Positions 9,601-18,459 of a stretch of DNA of 64,000 nucleotides are shown in pieces. Made by a program: the position numbers and the translations under genes. Source of the stretch: Dyadobacter psychrotolerans. Lineage in GTDB: Bacteria > Bacteroidota > Bacteroidia > Cytophagales > Spirosomataceae. Below the pieces are notes generated by a model, which was not told the DNA's origin, did not search any database, and saw only the letters and a program-made list of their open reading frames with translations. Location of the stretch: assembly GCF_004349265.1 (NCBI RefSeq), contig NZ_SMFL01000022.1, positions 19,221 through 83,220 of the forward strand, given 5' to 3'. Positions within the stretch are counted from its first letter, which is position 1. Every line of letters starts with the position of its first letter.

Positions 9601-10942
9601 ATCGGGAAATATTGAGCTGGAATCGCATCACTTTGGGCTTCGCAAATGTATTGAGGATGTTTTGGAATTGTTCGGTCCCAAAGTCGCAGAATCAGCAGTC
9701 GATTTACTTTATCTGATCGGAGATCAAGTTCCCGACTTCATAATTGGCGATAGTCTCAGACTTAGGCAGATCCTGATCAACATGGTTGGCAATGCAGTCA
9801 AATTCACAGAACGCGGTGATGTGTTAATTAAAGTCACATTGGATAGTGAATCCAACGATCATTTGAAACTTTGTTTTCAAATTCAGGACACGGGCATAGG
9901 CATACCCAAAAGCCAGCAAAAGAACCTTTTCAGAGCTTTCCATCAGCTGGACTCCTCCGTGACGCGAAAATACGGCGGATCGGGATTAGGACTGGTGATC
10001 TGCGAGCGTCTGGTAAGATTAATGGGTGGTATGATTGAAGTGGAAAGTGACCTGGGCAGCGGGTCGACTTTCAGTTTTGTAATTGACTGCCAAAGAGGCC
10101 AAAATCTGCGATCCAGTGGCCAGCAGCCGGATAATACAATTTTCAGCGATAAGTGTGCATTGATCATCAATGACAACCCAAACAGTCTGCAAGCACTTAA
10201 AAGCCAGCTTACATCCCTTAAAATCAACGTTATTACGGCAGCTTCAGGAGCACAGGCGCTGCAAACCTTGGCAGCCAATAAGAATATAGATTTGGTAATT
10301 ACGGACATGCAGATGCCCGATATGACCGGCCTGCAGTTAGCAAATAGCGTCAACGAGCTGCCAGGCGCTAGGCCGATAATACTTCTTGCTTCTCTGCGTG
10401 ATGGAATTCAGAGCAGTAATTCTTCTCTCTTCGGAGCTGTCATCAGCAAGCCAGTGCGGCAGTCGAAACTTCTGCGGTCGGTCAATGATTTGTTAAAAAT
10501 GCAGAATTCTCCTCAAACCGAGGTCCGTAAGACAGCTCTTCCAAAGGAATTTGCAAGTCAATATCCCTATAAAATTCTGGTAGCCGAAGATATTTTATTA
10601 AACCAGAAGTTGATTGTTTGGGTTCTCAATAAGCTGGGTTATCAGCCAGATCTGGCCAACAACGGGCGTGAAGTACTCGAAATGATGGAGGTTAAGGAAT
10701 ATGAGCTGATCTTAATGGATCTGCAGATGCCCGAGATGGACGGATTAGAAGCAACCCTGCTTATCCGGCAAATATATGGACAACGGCCGTTCATTGTTGC
10801 ATTGACTGCGAACGCAATGAGCGAGGACCGGCAGAATTGCATTGGCGCGGGAATGAATGACTATATGCCTAAGCCCATTAACCTCGAAGTACTTAAAAAA
10901 TGTCTTAAAACCCTAAGCAGCGTGCATCCAAATACACCCTAA
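6686..10942 (+). CDS. Hybrid two-component sensor with periplasmic beta-propellers and two receivers
   Basis: A 1418-residue one-piece sensor. A signal peptide ends at VHAQ (about residue 34). About a dozen Reg_prop repeats follow (W-x-G-T-x-x-G-L motifs, residues about 55-690), forming periplasmic propellers. A Y_Y_Y domain comes next (about 730-800), then one membrane helix (WWFKFALISIVATGAYLFYYY), a coiled coil, HisKA with His919 (MSHELRTPIN) and HATPase_c (GSGLGLVI). Two receivers end it, with Asp1207 (TDMQMPD) and Asp1345 (MDLQMPEMDG). The architecture is HTCS-like, but the AraC DNA-binding domain is missing, so output must go through another protein. A TonB-dependent receptor starts 19 nt downstream and is probably co-transcribed. 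Confidence 0.93.
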   Translation: MKGETKVTGRIFRSARFLNLLLLFFNVWITVHAQEVTINLMPLSISDHFSQNTIQTIYQDSYGFMWFGTQDGLNKYDGYQIEVFKSRQNDLTSLSANHITAISEDQNGDLWIGTRTGGVNKYDRAKDIFTRFLKKEGDPNSIHNDQVNVIFKDSQANIWIGTPDGLHRVAKNGKSFQRISLQSATSPAGTDEVRSIYEDRQHNMWIGTNKGLKQLRRNAGTVLYYQDRNSSSQDDTIDAICEDESGNIWIGCASGLKMFNKQKRSFYKYTVEPDINSVGGLNPVSCLLNAANNKFWLGSNTTLQLFDIATKKIIKISDRTDGDSRMPNDGIYSLFKDSAGVLWIGTSSQGVLKLDQNLTTFQSFKSSLVNIASAKNIIRSLDEDGAGNLYIATDAGLEYFDRTKLSYKKYTHQSRNPNSLSSNYTTSVIHSQKSGLVWVGTYSNGLDVFDPRLGTFKHFTKGAAKGALNSNAIDILLEDRGGRIWIGTDGGGLNQFDPATGIFTKFLHGAATPSNGLCDNTILALYEDKKGSIWIGGYSKGISIFDSKQNTFSQLNTANSKLSMDIVSCFYEDSNEVMWIGTQGGGLNRYDPKTGLITIYNEDNGLINNSVNYICADAFGTLWLTTNSGITSFEPIKGIFRNFGKNNNLKSLEFNLGAGTKLSTGEIAVGSINGFTIIDPSRLAHNKHKPNIVLTGLQLFNRPVGVKTENSPLKQTLLTCKEIELDYAQSVFTVTFAALDYTSPESNQYAYILEGFDKDWSHTGNVHNATYTNLNPGTYTLRVRASNNDGLWSDKEASVVIRIRTPYWMSWWFKFALISIVATGAYLFYYYRLKYERRQKTKLELLVRRRTAKIRDQSSHLEKLNQELVHSTASLGELNNRLKEQKQQERNARLAAESAQKQADAANSAKSTFLATMSHELRTPINGVMGMASLLTETALDNEQKEYAEAIINSGESLLSVINDVLDFSKIESGNIELESHHFGLRKCIEDVLELFGPKVAESAVDLLYLIGDQVPDFIIGDSLRLRQILINMVGNAVKFTERGDVLIKVTLDSESNDHLKLCFQIQDTGIGIPKSQQKNLFRAFHQLDSSVTRKYGGSGLGLVICERLVRLMGGMIEVESDLGSGSTFSFVIDCQRGQNLRSSGQQPDNTIFSDKCALIINDNPNSLQALKSQLTSLKINVITAASGAQALQTLAANKNIDLVITDMQMPDMTGLQLANSVNELPGARPIILLASLRDGIQSSNSSLFGAVISKPVRQSKLLRSVNDLLKMQNSPQTEVRKTALPKEFASQYPYKILVAEDILLNQKLIVWVLNKLGYQPDLANNGREVLEMMEVKEYELILMDLQMPEMDGLEATLLIRQIYGQRPFIVALTANAMSEDRQNCIGAGMNDYMPKPINLEVLKKCLKTLSSVHPNTP

Positions 10943-10961
10943 GCCAGTATTCTGTAATTCT

Positions 10962-13373
10962 ATGATTTTTTCTAACTCATTTATCAACGCCGCTTTACGT
11001 GTATTTTTCTTTTCAATTATTGTACCGATACTGACGTTTGCCCAAAATACAAAGGGCACCTTAGCAGGCAACATTACGGATGCAAACGGCTTGCCGGTAG
11101 CGTTTGCAAGCATTGCGTTCAACGGCCTCACAACGACTGCAAACACCGACGAGCAAGGAAACTACCTGATTAAGGCAGATGCAGGAAACTACCAGATTAC
11201 TGCCACGCTAATTGGATATCATTCGAAAGAATTAACGGTTACCATTAAGGGTGGCGCAAATACAACGCTTTCTTTTCAGATGACGGAAAATCCTTTGATG
11301 ATAAAAGAGATGGCCGTCTGGGGGATCAGGTCAAAATCGGCTACTGCAACGCGTACGCTGATTGAAATAGAAGACATACCTCAATCCATTGCGGTTATCG
11401 GACAAAAACTCATTAACCAGCAATCAGCTCACGACCTGGCTACGATCGTACGCAATATCAGCGGTGTGACTTTCACAGGCAATTACAGCGGGGCGGGCTC
11501 CGCACAGTTTTTTAATGCAAGGGGCTTTGATTTGAATGACGCGCAAAATTATCGCTGGAACGGGATGATGATCTGGAACTGGGGCAATAATTATGCTGAT
11601 AACATCGAGCAGGTAGAATTTTTGAAAGGTCCGGCTTCTATCTTGTTCGGCGATGTTGCCCCAGGGGGAGTCTTTAATTTTGTTACAAAAAAGCCACTTG
11701 CTGATTTTGCCGGCCGTGCGCAGATTAAGACTGGTTCCTGGGGACTTGCCCGAACATCGATTGACCTGACCGGTCCATTGACTAAAAGCCATAATCTCAG
11801 GTTCCGCATAAACGCATCGCTGGAAAAAAGCAAGAGTTTTAGAGATCATGTCAGTTCCGACAACAGACTTATTGCTCCTGCTATTTCCTGGAATATTACC
11901 CCGAAATTTTCATTGAACGTCGAATCGGTCCTCCGTGCTTCTGCTTCTACGGACGATGCCGGGCTGGTATCACCTGACGGAACAATTGCTGGCCTGGGTC
12001 AGCTCAGGCCTTCGCAGTATTTGGGGGAACCTGCACTAAAGTATTGCTTTGGAGAACAAAGTCACCTTTTGACACTTAACTATCAACTAAGTAAATCGTG
12101 GAGAGTCGCAGCCCGGGGCTTTTTGGCCAGAACCAACAACCGTCCTTTTGGAATTTGGTTTGACCAGCCCGATTTAAAGGGCGACTTTGCACGCCGCATT
12201 TACGGATTTTACCAAAAATCCAAGAACCTGGCAACTTCTGCCGACGCCTATGGTACTTTTTACACCGGCTCTGTCAAACATCAGCTTCTGATCGGAGTGG
12301 ATTTTCAAAGCACGCGTTATCGGTATACAAATGGAGGAGAATTGAGCTTGCTTGACAGCAGCAACATCTACTATTCCCAATATGGCATAACCAGTATCAA
12401 TCAACCTGCCAAGTCGCCATTCAGACCCTACATTTCCATCATTGAGCGGACCGGCTTTTACATTCAGGACCAGCTGATGCTGTTGGGTGACAAACTGCAG
12501 GTATTGGTCGGTGTACGGGCAGGCATTACCAGACAAGGTAATCATTATTTGCAGGATGAAATCTCAGGAACAGACTACGAAGGTTACCTGGATGATATAG
12601 TCAGCAAGAAGGCTCTGACGCCCCGGGTAGGTTTTGTTTACAAACCCAGAGCACGCTTGTCGCTTTATGCTTCCTATTCGAAAGGTTACGAGGTTAACTC
12701 GCCCGATATTTTTGCCAAAAATTATAAAGAATACGCCCTGCCGCCAGCTACCGTGAGCTCTCAGATTGAAGCAGGAACGAAGACTGAACTATTTTCTAAT
12801 AAATTAGGGGTATCGCTAAGCATTTTTCAGATTGATAAACACAACCCATATGGATATGTTTACCTAGATCCGATTCATCCCAATTATGATGAATACAATG
12901 TGTATTACGATGGTCATCATCGTAGCCAGGGAATAGAAATCGACTGGGACGGAATGCTGCTGCCCTCACTTTCATTGACATCCGGCGCATCTTATACACA
13001 GACCAAAGTTATTTCCGATCCCGGCTACCCGACAGGCAATTTATTGCCAAACGCCCCGCGATTGGCTGCCAATATATGGCTGAGTTATCATCCTTTCAAG
13101 AGAAATTCTGGTTTCTCAATCAGCTCAGGCCTGTTTTATAAAGACAAATTTTTTTCAGGAATCGCAAATGATCCGGCTCTTTTAATTCCAAAAAGCTACA
13201 CCTGGGATATTGGTCTTGGCTATAAATTTAAAAATTATGAAGTGCAGATAAATGCTATGAATATAACCAACCAGGTGAGTTATTCCAATCCGTGGCAATT
13301 TAATCTTTTCGATGTAAGGCCGCTGCGGCAGTTCATAATCATGCTAAACTATCGGTTTGGCAAGCTAAGATAA
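10962..13373 (+). CDS. TonB-dependent siderophore-type outer-membrane receptor
   Basis: An 803-residue outer-membrane receptor. A signal peptide (cleavage near LTFAQ, residue 28) precedes a CarboxypepD_reg-like domain (GTLAGNITDANGLPVAFASI, to about residue 110). A plug domain with DIPQSIAVIGQKLI and the FLKGPASILFGDVAPGG signature of ferric-siderophore receptors (FhuA/FecA type) follows, then a 22-strand barrel ending in an aromatic-rich strand (IIMLNYRFGKLR). It likely imports an iron-chelate. Its position directly after the propeller kinase suggests that kinase controls it or senses the same substrate. Confidence 0.9.
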   Translation: MIFSNSFINAALRVFFFSIIVPILTFAQNTKGTLAGNITDANGLPVAFASIAFNGLTTTANTDEQGNYLIKADAGNYQITATLIGYHSKELTVTIKGGANTTLSFQMTENPLMIKEMAVWGIRSKSATATRTLIEIEDIPQSIAVIGQKLINQQSAHDLATIVRNISGVTFTGNYSGAGSAQFFNARGFDLNDAQNYRWNGMMIWNWGNNYADNIEQVEFLKGPASILFGDVAPGGVFNFVTKKPLADFAGRAQIKTGSWGLARTSIDLTGPLTKSHNLRFRINASLEKSKSFRDHVSSDNRLIAPAISWNITPKFSLNVESVLRASASTDDAGLVSPDGTIAGLGQLRPSQYLGEPALKYCFGEQSHLLTLNYQLSKSWRVAARGFLARTNNRPFGIWFDQPDLKGDFARRIYGFYQKSKNLATSADAYGTFYTGSVKHQLLIGVDFQSTRYRYTNGGELSLLDSSNIYYSQYGITSINQPAKSPFRPYISIIERTGFYIQDQLMLLGDKLQVLVGVRAGITRQGNHYLQDEISGTDYEGYLDDIVSKKALTPRVGFVYKPRARLSLYASYSKGYEVNSPDIFAKNYKEYALPPATVSSQIEAGTKTELFSNKLGVSLSIFQIDKHNPYGYVYLDPIHPNYDEYNVYYDGHHRSQGIEIDWDGMLLPSLSLTSGASYTQTKVISDPGYPTGNLLPNAPRLAANIWLSYHPFKRNSGFSISSGLFYKDKFFSGIANDPALLIPKSYTWDIGLGYKFKNYEVQINAMNITNQVSYSNPWQFNLFDVRPLRQFIIMLNYRFGKLR

Positions 13374-13751
13374 TGCCTGCTGATCCTATTTTAAGATGTT
13401 GAAAATTTTTGGTTGCCAAAGGATCGTACCTTCTCGCTCAGCCTCATAAAAAAATCGGGTCATGCAAATTCATATGCTGCTTTGAGGTTGCATAGCCAAA
13501 GTGGCGCTTTTAAAATGCACCACTGCTGATCAGGCCTCGAGCTGGAAAGCAATAATTAACAAAGCGGTCAAATTTTTTCTTGTTCTGTGAAAATACCGAT
13601 AATTCCTGGAAGCCCTCACACCTGAATGTGAATAAATAGATGGCGTTTACACTATAATTTAATGATAAGAGATCAAATAAATTCTATATTATTTTGGATT
13701 TACAGTAAAATACTTCTATAAAAATGCAATTATAAAGTGTATTTTTATAAA
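13374..13751 (+). other. 378-nt intergenic region, no gene seen
   Basis: Between the TonB receptor and the next hybrid kinase. I found no coding pattern, strong hairpin or repeat. The final 120 nt are AT-rich and probably hold the promoter of the kinase at 13752. Confidence 0.5.
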
Positions 13752-16700
13752 ATGGTTAAAGGGATCGAATATCAGAATATTAGAAGAAGTAAATCAACTG
13801 AATTTTCAGATCACGAAAAAGACATGGAGCTGGTAATGCCCGGTTATGCTATTATGGATGCAGCCATCCGGCAGAGCTTTGATGATCTTGCCGAACTGCT
13901 TTGTTTGGTATGCGATGCGCCGACAAGCCTAATTGTGTTTATTAATCCGAAAGGCTTGATGGTTAAAATCGGGAAAGATGCCCATTCAGGCGAGATGACT
14001 TTACCGAGCTCCTTCTGTGAGTTTACAATGAGGCAAGGTTCGTTTTGTGAGATTGCTGATTTAAGCCTGGATTATCGTTTTGAAAGTAATGAACTAGTTG
14101 GAAAGCAAGCTGGCATACGGTTCTATGCCGGCTACCCGCTTATAGATCATGATGACAACCAATTTGGCAGTGTATGTGTCCTTGATTACAAAGTCCGAAA
14201 ACTGGATCAGTCACAGATCCGATCGCTTCAACTCATCGCTTCCCAGGCGATTGCTCTGATAAAAGCGCAAAAAAATCAGGAGCAGGCAGCGCTAACGCAT
14301 CACAACGACAACCTTGTGGGAGAGTTCAATAAGGATAGTATAAGTAACAGTGAAGAAAAGCTCAAATCCTTTTTTGAAAATTCACAGGGGCTGATGTGTA
14401 CACACGATCTTGATGGCAATTTTACTGCCGTCAATTCTGTGGGAGCAGGGCTTTTGGGTTACACGGTTGAGCAGATCCTGGAAATGAACCTGCGCGATTT
14501 GACCCCATTGAAGCACCGCCAGGGTTTAGAAGCATATCTGCATCAGGTCCGGTATATAGGAAGATCCAGCGGTTTAATCACTACCGTGCATAAAGACGGA
14601 CATCACGTTATATGGAGTTACCGCAATGCATTGGTCAAGGAGTTGAATGGCCAGGATTATATTGTTGGAAATTGTATCGACATAACACAAAGCCACAATC
14701 AGGCCAAAGAGCTGCATAAAACGCAGCAGATGCTGATGCAAACCAACAAGATAGCAGGGGTAGGAGGTTGGGAATTTAATCTGTTCAATAGGGAATTCTA
14801 CTGGTCTGAGCTTGCCAGACAGATTTACCAAGAAGGTGCAGATTTCCACCTGGACACTGAAACTGTGCTAAACTTTTACAAAGCAGGTGACAGTAGAGAC
14901 AGGGTTGCGTTCGCTATATCCGACGCCATTGCGAATGGGACTGCTCACGACTTAGAAGTACAGATTGTAAACAGCGAATCGCAGCAGCGTTGGGTACGGG
15001 TTGTAGTGAATGCCGAATTTGTCAGCGGCCAGTGTAAGAGGCTTTACGGGACAGTACAGGACATCGATGAAAAGAAAAAGACTGAAATTCAGATAGCCCA
15101 GACAAAGGTGCAGCTCAGCATCCAGCAGGCACGCTTACTGGCATTTGTTGAACATATACCGGCAGTTGTTGCGATGCTGGACAACGAGGCGAGGTATTTG
15201 GTCGTCAGTCGGAAATGGGAGCAGGAATACGGCCTAGCTGGCAAGGATGTCATTGGAAAGAGCCATTATGAGATATTCGAAAATACGAGTCAGCACTGGA
15301 AGGACAGATATCAACACGCCCTTTCAGGAAAGGGTGTGCTTAAAGGAGAAGACGTGTCCCGGCCACAGGGATGGGAGCATGACAAGTACCTGTCATGGGA
15401 AGTTTGGCCATGGTACCAGTTTGATAGCAAAATAGGCGGGATTATTTCCCTTATACATGATGTGACTGAGACGGAATTACGTGGTCAGGAGCTAAAAAAC
15501 GCGAGAGAGCAGGCAGAACATGCGAGTATGGCTAAGTCCGAATTTCTGGCCAATATGAGCCACGAAATACGGACTCCTCTGAACGGTGTGATCGGATTTA
15601 CAGATCTCATGCTTAAAACGCATATGAGTGACACCCAAAAACAGTACCTAGGCATTGTCAACCAGTCAGCTAATACGCTGTTGAGTATCATTAACGATAT
15701 TCTGGATTTTTCAAAAATTGAAGCCGGTAAACTTGAACTTGACATTGCCAGATATGACATTTATGAGATAGCTGCACAAACGGCCGACATTATTTCTTTT
15801 CAGGTGCAACGCAAAGGTCTTGAAATGTTGCTCGATGTTCCTTGTTGCCTGCCCCGTTTTGTATGGGTGGACGATATCCGCCTTAAACAGGTTCTGATAA
15901 ATTTGCTGAGCAATGCTGCGAAATTCACTGAAAGCGGAGAAATTGAACTGAAAATAGAAGTCTTAAAATACGAACCGCAGATTCACGACGCCATCACTTG
16001 CAGGTTTATCGTGCGTGATACCGGTATTGGAATCCGGGAGGAAAAGAGGACTAAAATTTTTGAAGCATTTCTTCAGGAAGACGGATCTACAACTAAGAAA
16101 TATGGCGGAACGGGGCTGGGCCTGACGATTTCCAACCAATTGTTGGCGCTGATGGGCAGCTCCCTACAGCTGGAGAGCGTACATGGTGTGGGTAGTACCC
16201 TGTTTTTTGATCTGAACATGAAGTGCGAACAAGGGGATGCTATCTCAGCCCCGGCTGTTGGTCCTATCGCTAATGTGCTCATTGTAGATGACAATGCAAA
16301 TAACGGCAGGATCATGCAAAGGATGTTAAACCAGCTTAATATTAAATCTTACCTGGTAGACAGTGGTCTGCATGCCTTAGACACGCTTGCAGGTGAGGCG
16401 ATTTACAACGCCGTGCTGATGGATTACCACATGCCCCATTTGGATGGACTGCAAACAATACGACAGATCCGAAAGAACTTTTCTAGTCGGCAGCTGCCGA
16501 TCATATTAATGAATAGCACCGCAGATGATGCCATAGTTTTAAAAGCTAGTGAGGAACTTCAGATTAATTTACGATTGACTAAACCCATAAGACTGGAACA
16601 GATTTCCAAAGCGCTTGCCAGTCTGGTTCACAAAGAAAGTGGCTTGCCATCGGCCACAGTTTCCCTTAATCCACAGGTATTTACCAGGAAAATTTCCGTT

Positions 16701-17066
16701 CTGGTGGCCGAGGATCATTTAATAAATATGTTACTGGCTAAAACTTTGATTAATAAGATAGCGACCAATGCGACAATTCTGGAAGTCGCTAATGGTAAAG
16801 AAGCGCTTGAACTGTGCCAGAAGCAATTACCGGATTTGATCTTTATAGATATTCAAATGCCACTGATGAACGGCCACGAAGCTACCTCTCTGATCAGGAA
16901 GTTACCTGGTGCAGACAAAGTATTTATTGTAGCACTTACCGCAGGCAATGTTATGGGAGAAAAAGAAAAGTGCATTGAGGCCGGAATGGATGACTTTATA
17001 TCCAAACCTTTTGTACAGGATGCCATATGGGAGGTATTTCAAAGGTTCGAGAATCTGGGGGAATAG
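13752..17066 (+). CDS. Cytoplasmic hybrid histidine kinase, GAF-PAS-PAS-PAS-HisKA-HATPase-REC-REC
   Basis: A 1105-residue sensor kinase with no signal peptide or membrane segment. An N-terminal GAF domain (LLCLVCDAPTSLIVFINPKG... VCVLDYK) is followed by three PAS domains (near residues 205-320, 330-440 and 465-580). HisKA has His604 (MSHEIRTPLNGVIGF), HATPase_c has GGTGLGLTI, and two receivers have Asp891 (MDYHMPHLDG) and Asp1033 (IDIQMPLMNG). I prefer the ATG at 13752 over a GTG 15 nt upstream. The first GAF resembles that of the protein at 2520-3623. The signal is not evident. Confidence 0.9.
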   Translation: MVKGIEYQNIRRSKSTEFSDHEKDMELVMPGYAIMDAAIRQSFDDLAELLCLVCDAPTSLIVFINPKGLMVKIGKDAHSGEMTLPSSFCEFTMRQGSFCEIADLSLDYRFESNELVGKQAGIRFYAGYPLIDHDDNQFGSVCVLDYKVRKLDQSQIRSLQLIASQAIALIKAQKNQEQAALTHHNDNLVGEFNKDSISNSEEKLKSFFENSQGLMCTHDLDGNFTAVNSVGAGLLGYTVEQILEMNLRDLTPLKHRQGLEAYLHQVRYIGRSSGLITTVHKDGHHVIWSYRNALVKELNGQDYIVGNCIDITQSHNQAKELHKTQQMLMQTNKIAGVGGWEFNLFNREFYWSELARQIYQEGADFHLDTETVLNFYKAGDSRDRVAFAISDAIANGTAHDLEVQIVNSESQQRWVRVVVNAEFVSGQCKRLYGTVQDIDEKKKTEIQIAQTKVQLSIQQARLLAFVEHIPAVVAMLDNEARYLVVSRKWEQEYGLAGKDVIGKSHYEIFENTSQHWKDRYQHALSGKGVLKGEDVSRPQGWEHDKYLSWEVWPWYQFDSKIGGIISLIHDVTETELRGQELKNAREQAEHASMAKSEFLANMSHEIRTPLNGVIGFTDLMLKTHMSDTQKQYLGIVNQSANTLLSIINDILDFSKIEAGKLELDIARYDIYEIAAQTADIISFQVQRKGLEMLLDVPCCLPRFVWVDDIRLKQVLINLLSNAAKFTESGEIELKIEVLKYEPQIHDAITCRFIVRDTGIGIREEKRTKIFEAFLQEDGSTTKKYGGTGLGLTISNQLLALMGSSLQLESVHGVGSTLFFDLNMKCEQGDAISAPAVGPIANVLIVDDNANNGRIMQRMLNQLNIKSYLVDSGLHALDTLAGEAIYNAVLMDYHMPHLDGLQTIRQIRKNFSSRQLPIILMNSTADDAIVLKASEELQINLRLTKPIRLEQISKALASLVHKESGLPSATVSLNPQVFTRKISVLVAEDHLINMLLAKTLINKIATNATILEVANGKEALELCQKQLPDLIFIDIQMPLMNGHEATSLIRKLPGADKVFIVALTAGNVMGEKEKCIEAGMDDFISKPFVQDAIWEVFQRFENLGE

Positions 17067-17289
17067 CAAATTAAAAGTGACAGAATTCATTCCCGAAGCT
17101 TTTACTGTCACAATTTTAGCGGTCTTGATGAAAGGGTCATTAAAAGGAGTCAATGAAACATTGATATCATCATGCTCATGACGGACTGTTTCTTCCTGAT
17201 AGCTATGACCAAAATCAGCTCAGTAGTAATGGCTGGTGTAATATCTTCCAGATTGTCGAATATAATTGAGCAAAATAAATCGGGCACTT

Positions 17290-17800
17290 AATCAAATGGA
17301 TCGGATGAGTGTGCGTATGGATAGGAATCCATCGATTCTTTGTATTGACAGGCAAAGCGTTAAGTTTATCTCCTATGATTTGTGAATTACCTCGTACAGA
17401 TGCCAATAAAAAGGTAAACGGATGTAAAAGGCAAGTGCTAGTTGACAGCGAGGGCAGGATCTGGTTTGCGCATATTCATGCCGCAAATCAGGCCGACGGT
17501 CCAGCATCCCTAGCTTTCATGGCTGATCTTATTTGCCAAAATGAACGCTTAGTAAAGATTTACGGAGATCAAGCATATAATGGCGTTTTTGCGGATGATA
17601 TCAGAAAAAATGGTTCGATTTTGAGAAAGCATCAAAGTCAGAATCTGCAAGCGGATTTATACCAGTAGCAAAAAGATGGGTTCTAGAAAGGACATTCGCA
17701 TGGACTTTTTCTTCCACAGAATCATGAAAGATTATCAATATAGGAAAGTGGTGCTGCTGGAAATTTTAGCAGCTAGCATGAGTTGCCGGGAGTATGCTAA
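17290..17800 (+). pseudogene. Degenerate IS5-family transposase
   Basis: Frames interrupted by stops and shifts carry a DDE transposase pattern: LCIDRQSVKF (first Asp), DANKKVNGCKRQVLVDSEG, HIHAANQADGPAS and IYGDQAYNG (second Asp region). In a shifted frame come AKRWVLERTFAW and MKDYQYRK, the usual C-terminal block. Several frameshifts and stop codons make it inactive. No terminal repeats are evident. Confidence 0.75.
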
Positions 17801-18004
17801 TTTTTCTGTACGGGAATCTATAAAGATCACCACGCTATTAACAAATACCCTTGAAAGGGCAAGGTACGCTCCGGTCCAGATTTTAGGAAGGAATCAAAGT
17901 ACCAGTAAAGGCGGCAGGCTTGGTTTAGAAAGTTACTCAAATATAACACATTAGGGTATTTATTCGAGCCAAACCTAGTTTGTTCTGGGTATTCAACAGC
18001 CAAT

Positions 18005-18228
18005 ATGCTGTACACGGATTTTAGTATATCGCCTTCAAGTTGTGTGTCGCGGAGTTCTTTTCATAGCCGTGTCATTCCTGTTCGGTTTCGCTTAAAATCA
18101 CCTTTCCATTTCCAGGAAAACTACCATTTTGTTTCGCAGACAACTCTCTTCGCCAACGATATAGCATCGCCGGTAGAATATTGAATTCTTCTGCCAACGC
18201 ACTAAGGTCGGTGCGGGTGTTGCCGACC
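18005..18228 (-). pseudogene. IS3-family OrfA remnant
   Basis: On the minus strand a frame reads LSALAEEFNILPAMLYRWRR, then ELSAKQNGSFPGNGKVIL, a helix-turn-helix transposase OrfA of the IS3 family. A frameshift leads to KELRDTQLEGDILKSV, the leucine-zipper end of OrfA. The start and OrfB are missing. It is related in kind to the OrfA at the right edge of the window but is a separate, decayed copy. Confidence 0.7.
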
Positions 18229-18459
18229 GGCGGCGGCTTAGTTCAACGTACATCATTTTGATTCCTTATCAAATACACTTCTTTTTACAGGTATAGATGT
18301 TAAGTGATAAAAGTTTCTCTTAGCTTAATGTCCACTTAAATATAGCAAGTCCAGTCGAATCTATTGGCGCGACAACTTCGGGTTTACTATACAATGTCTG
18401 GTAATTGTTTGAAAGACTTGGTTAAATTGCAAGATCTGTTTCGCGAAATTCTTTTGAAA

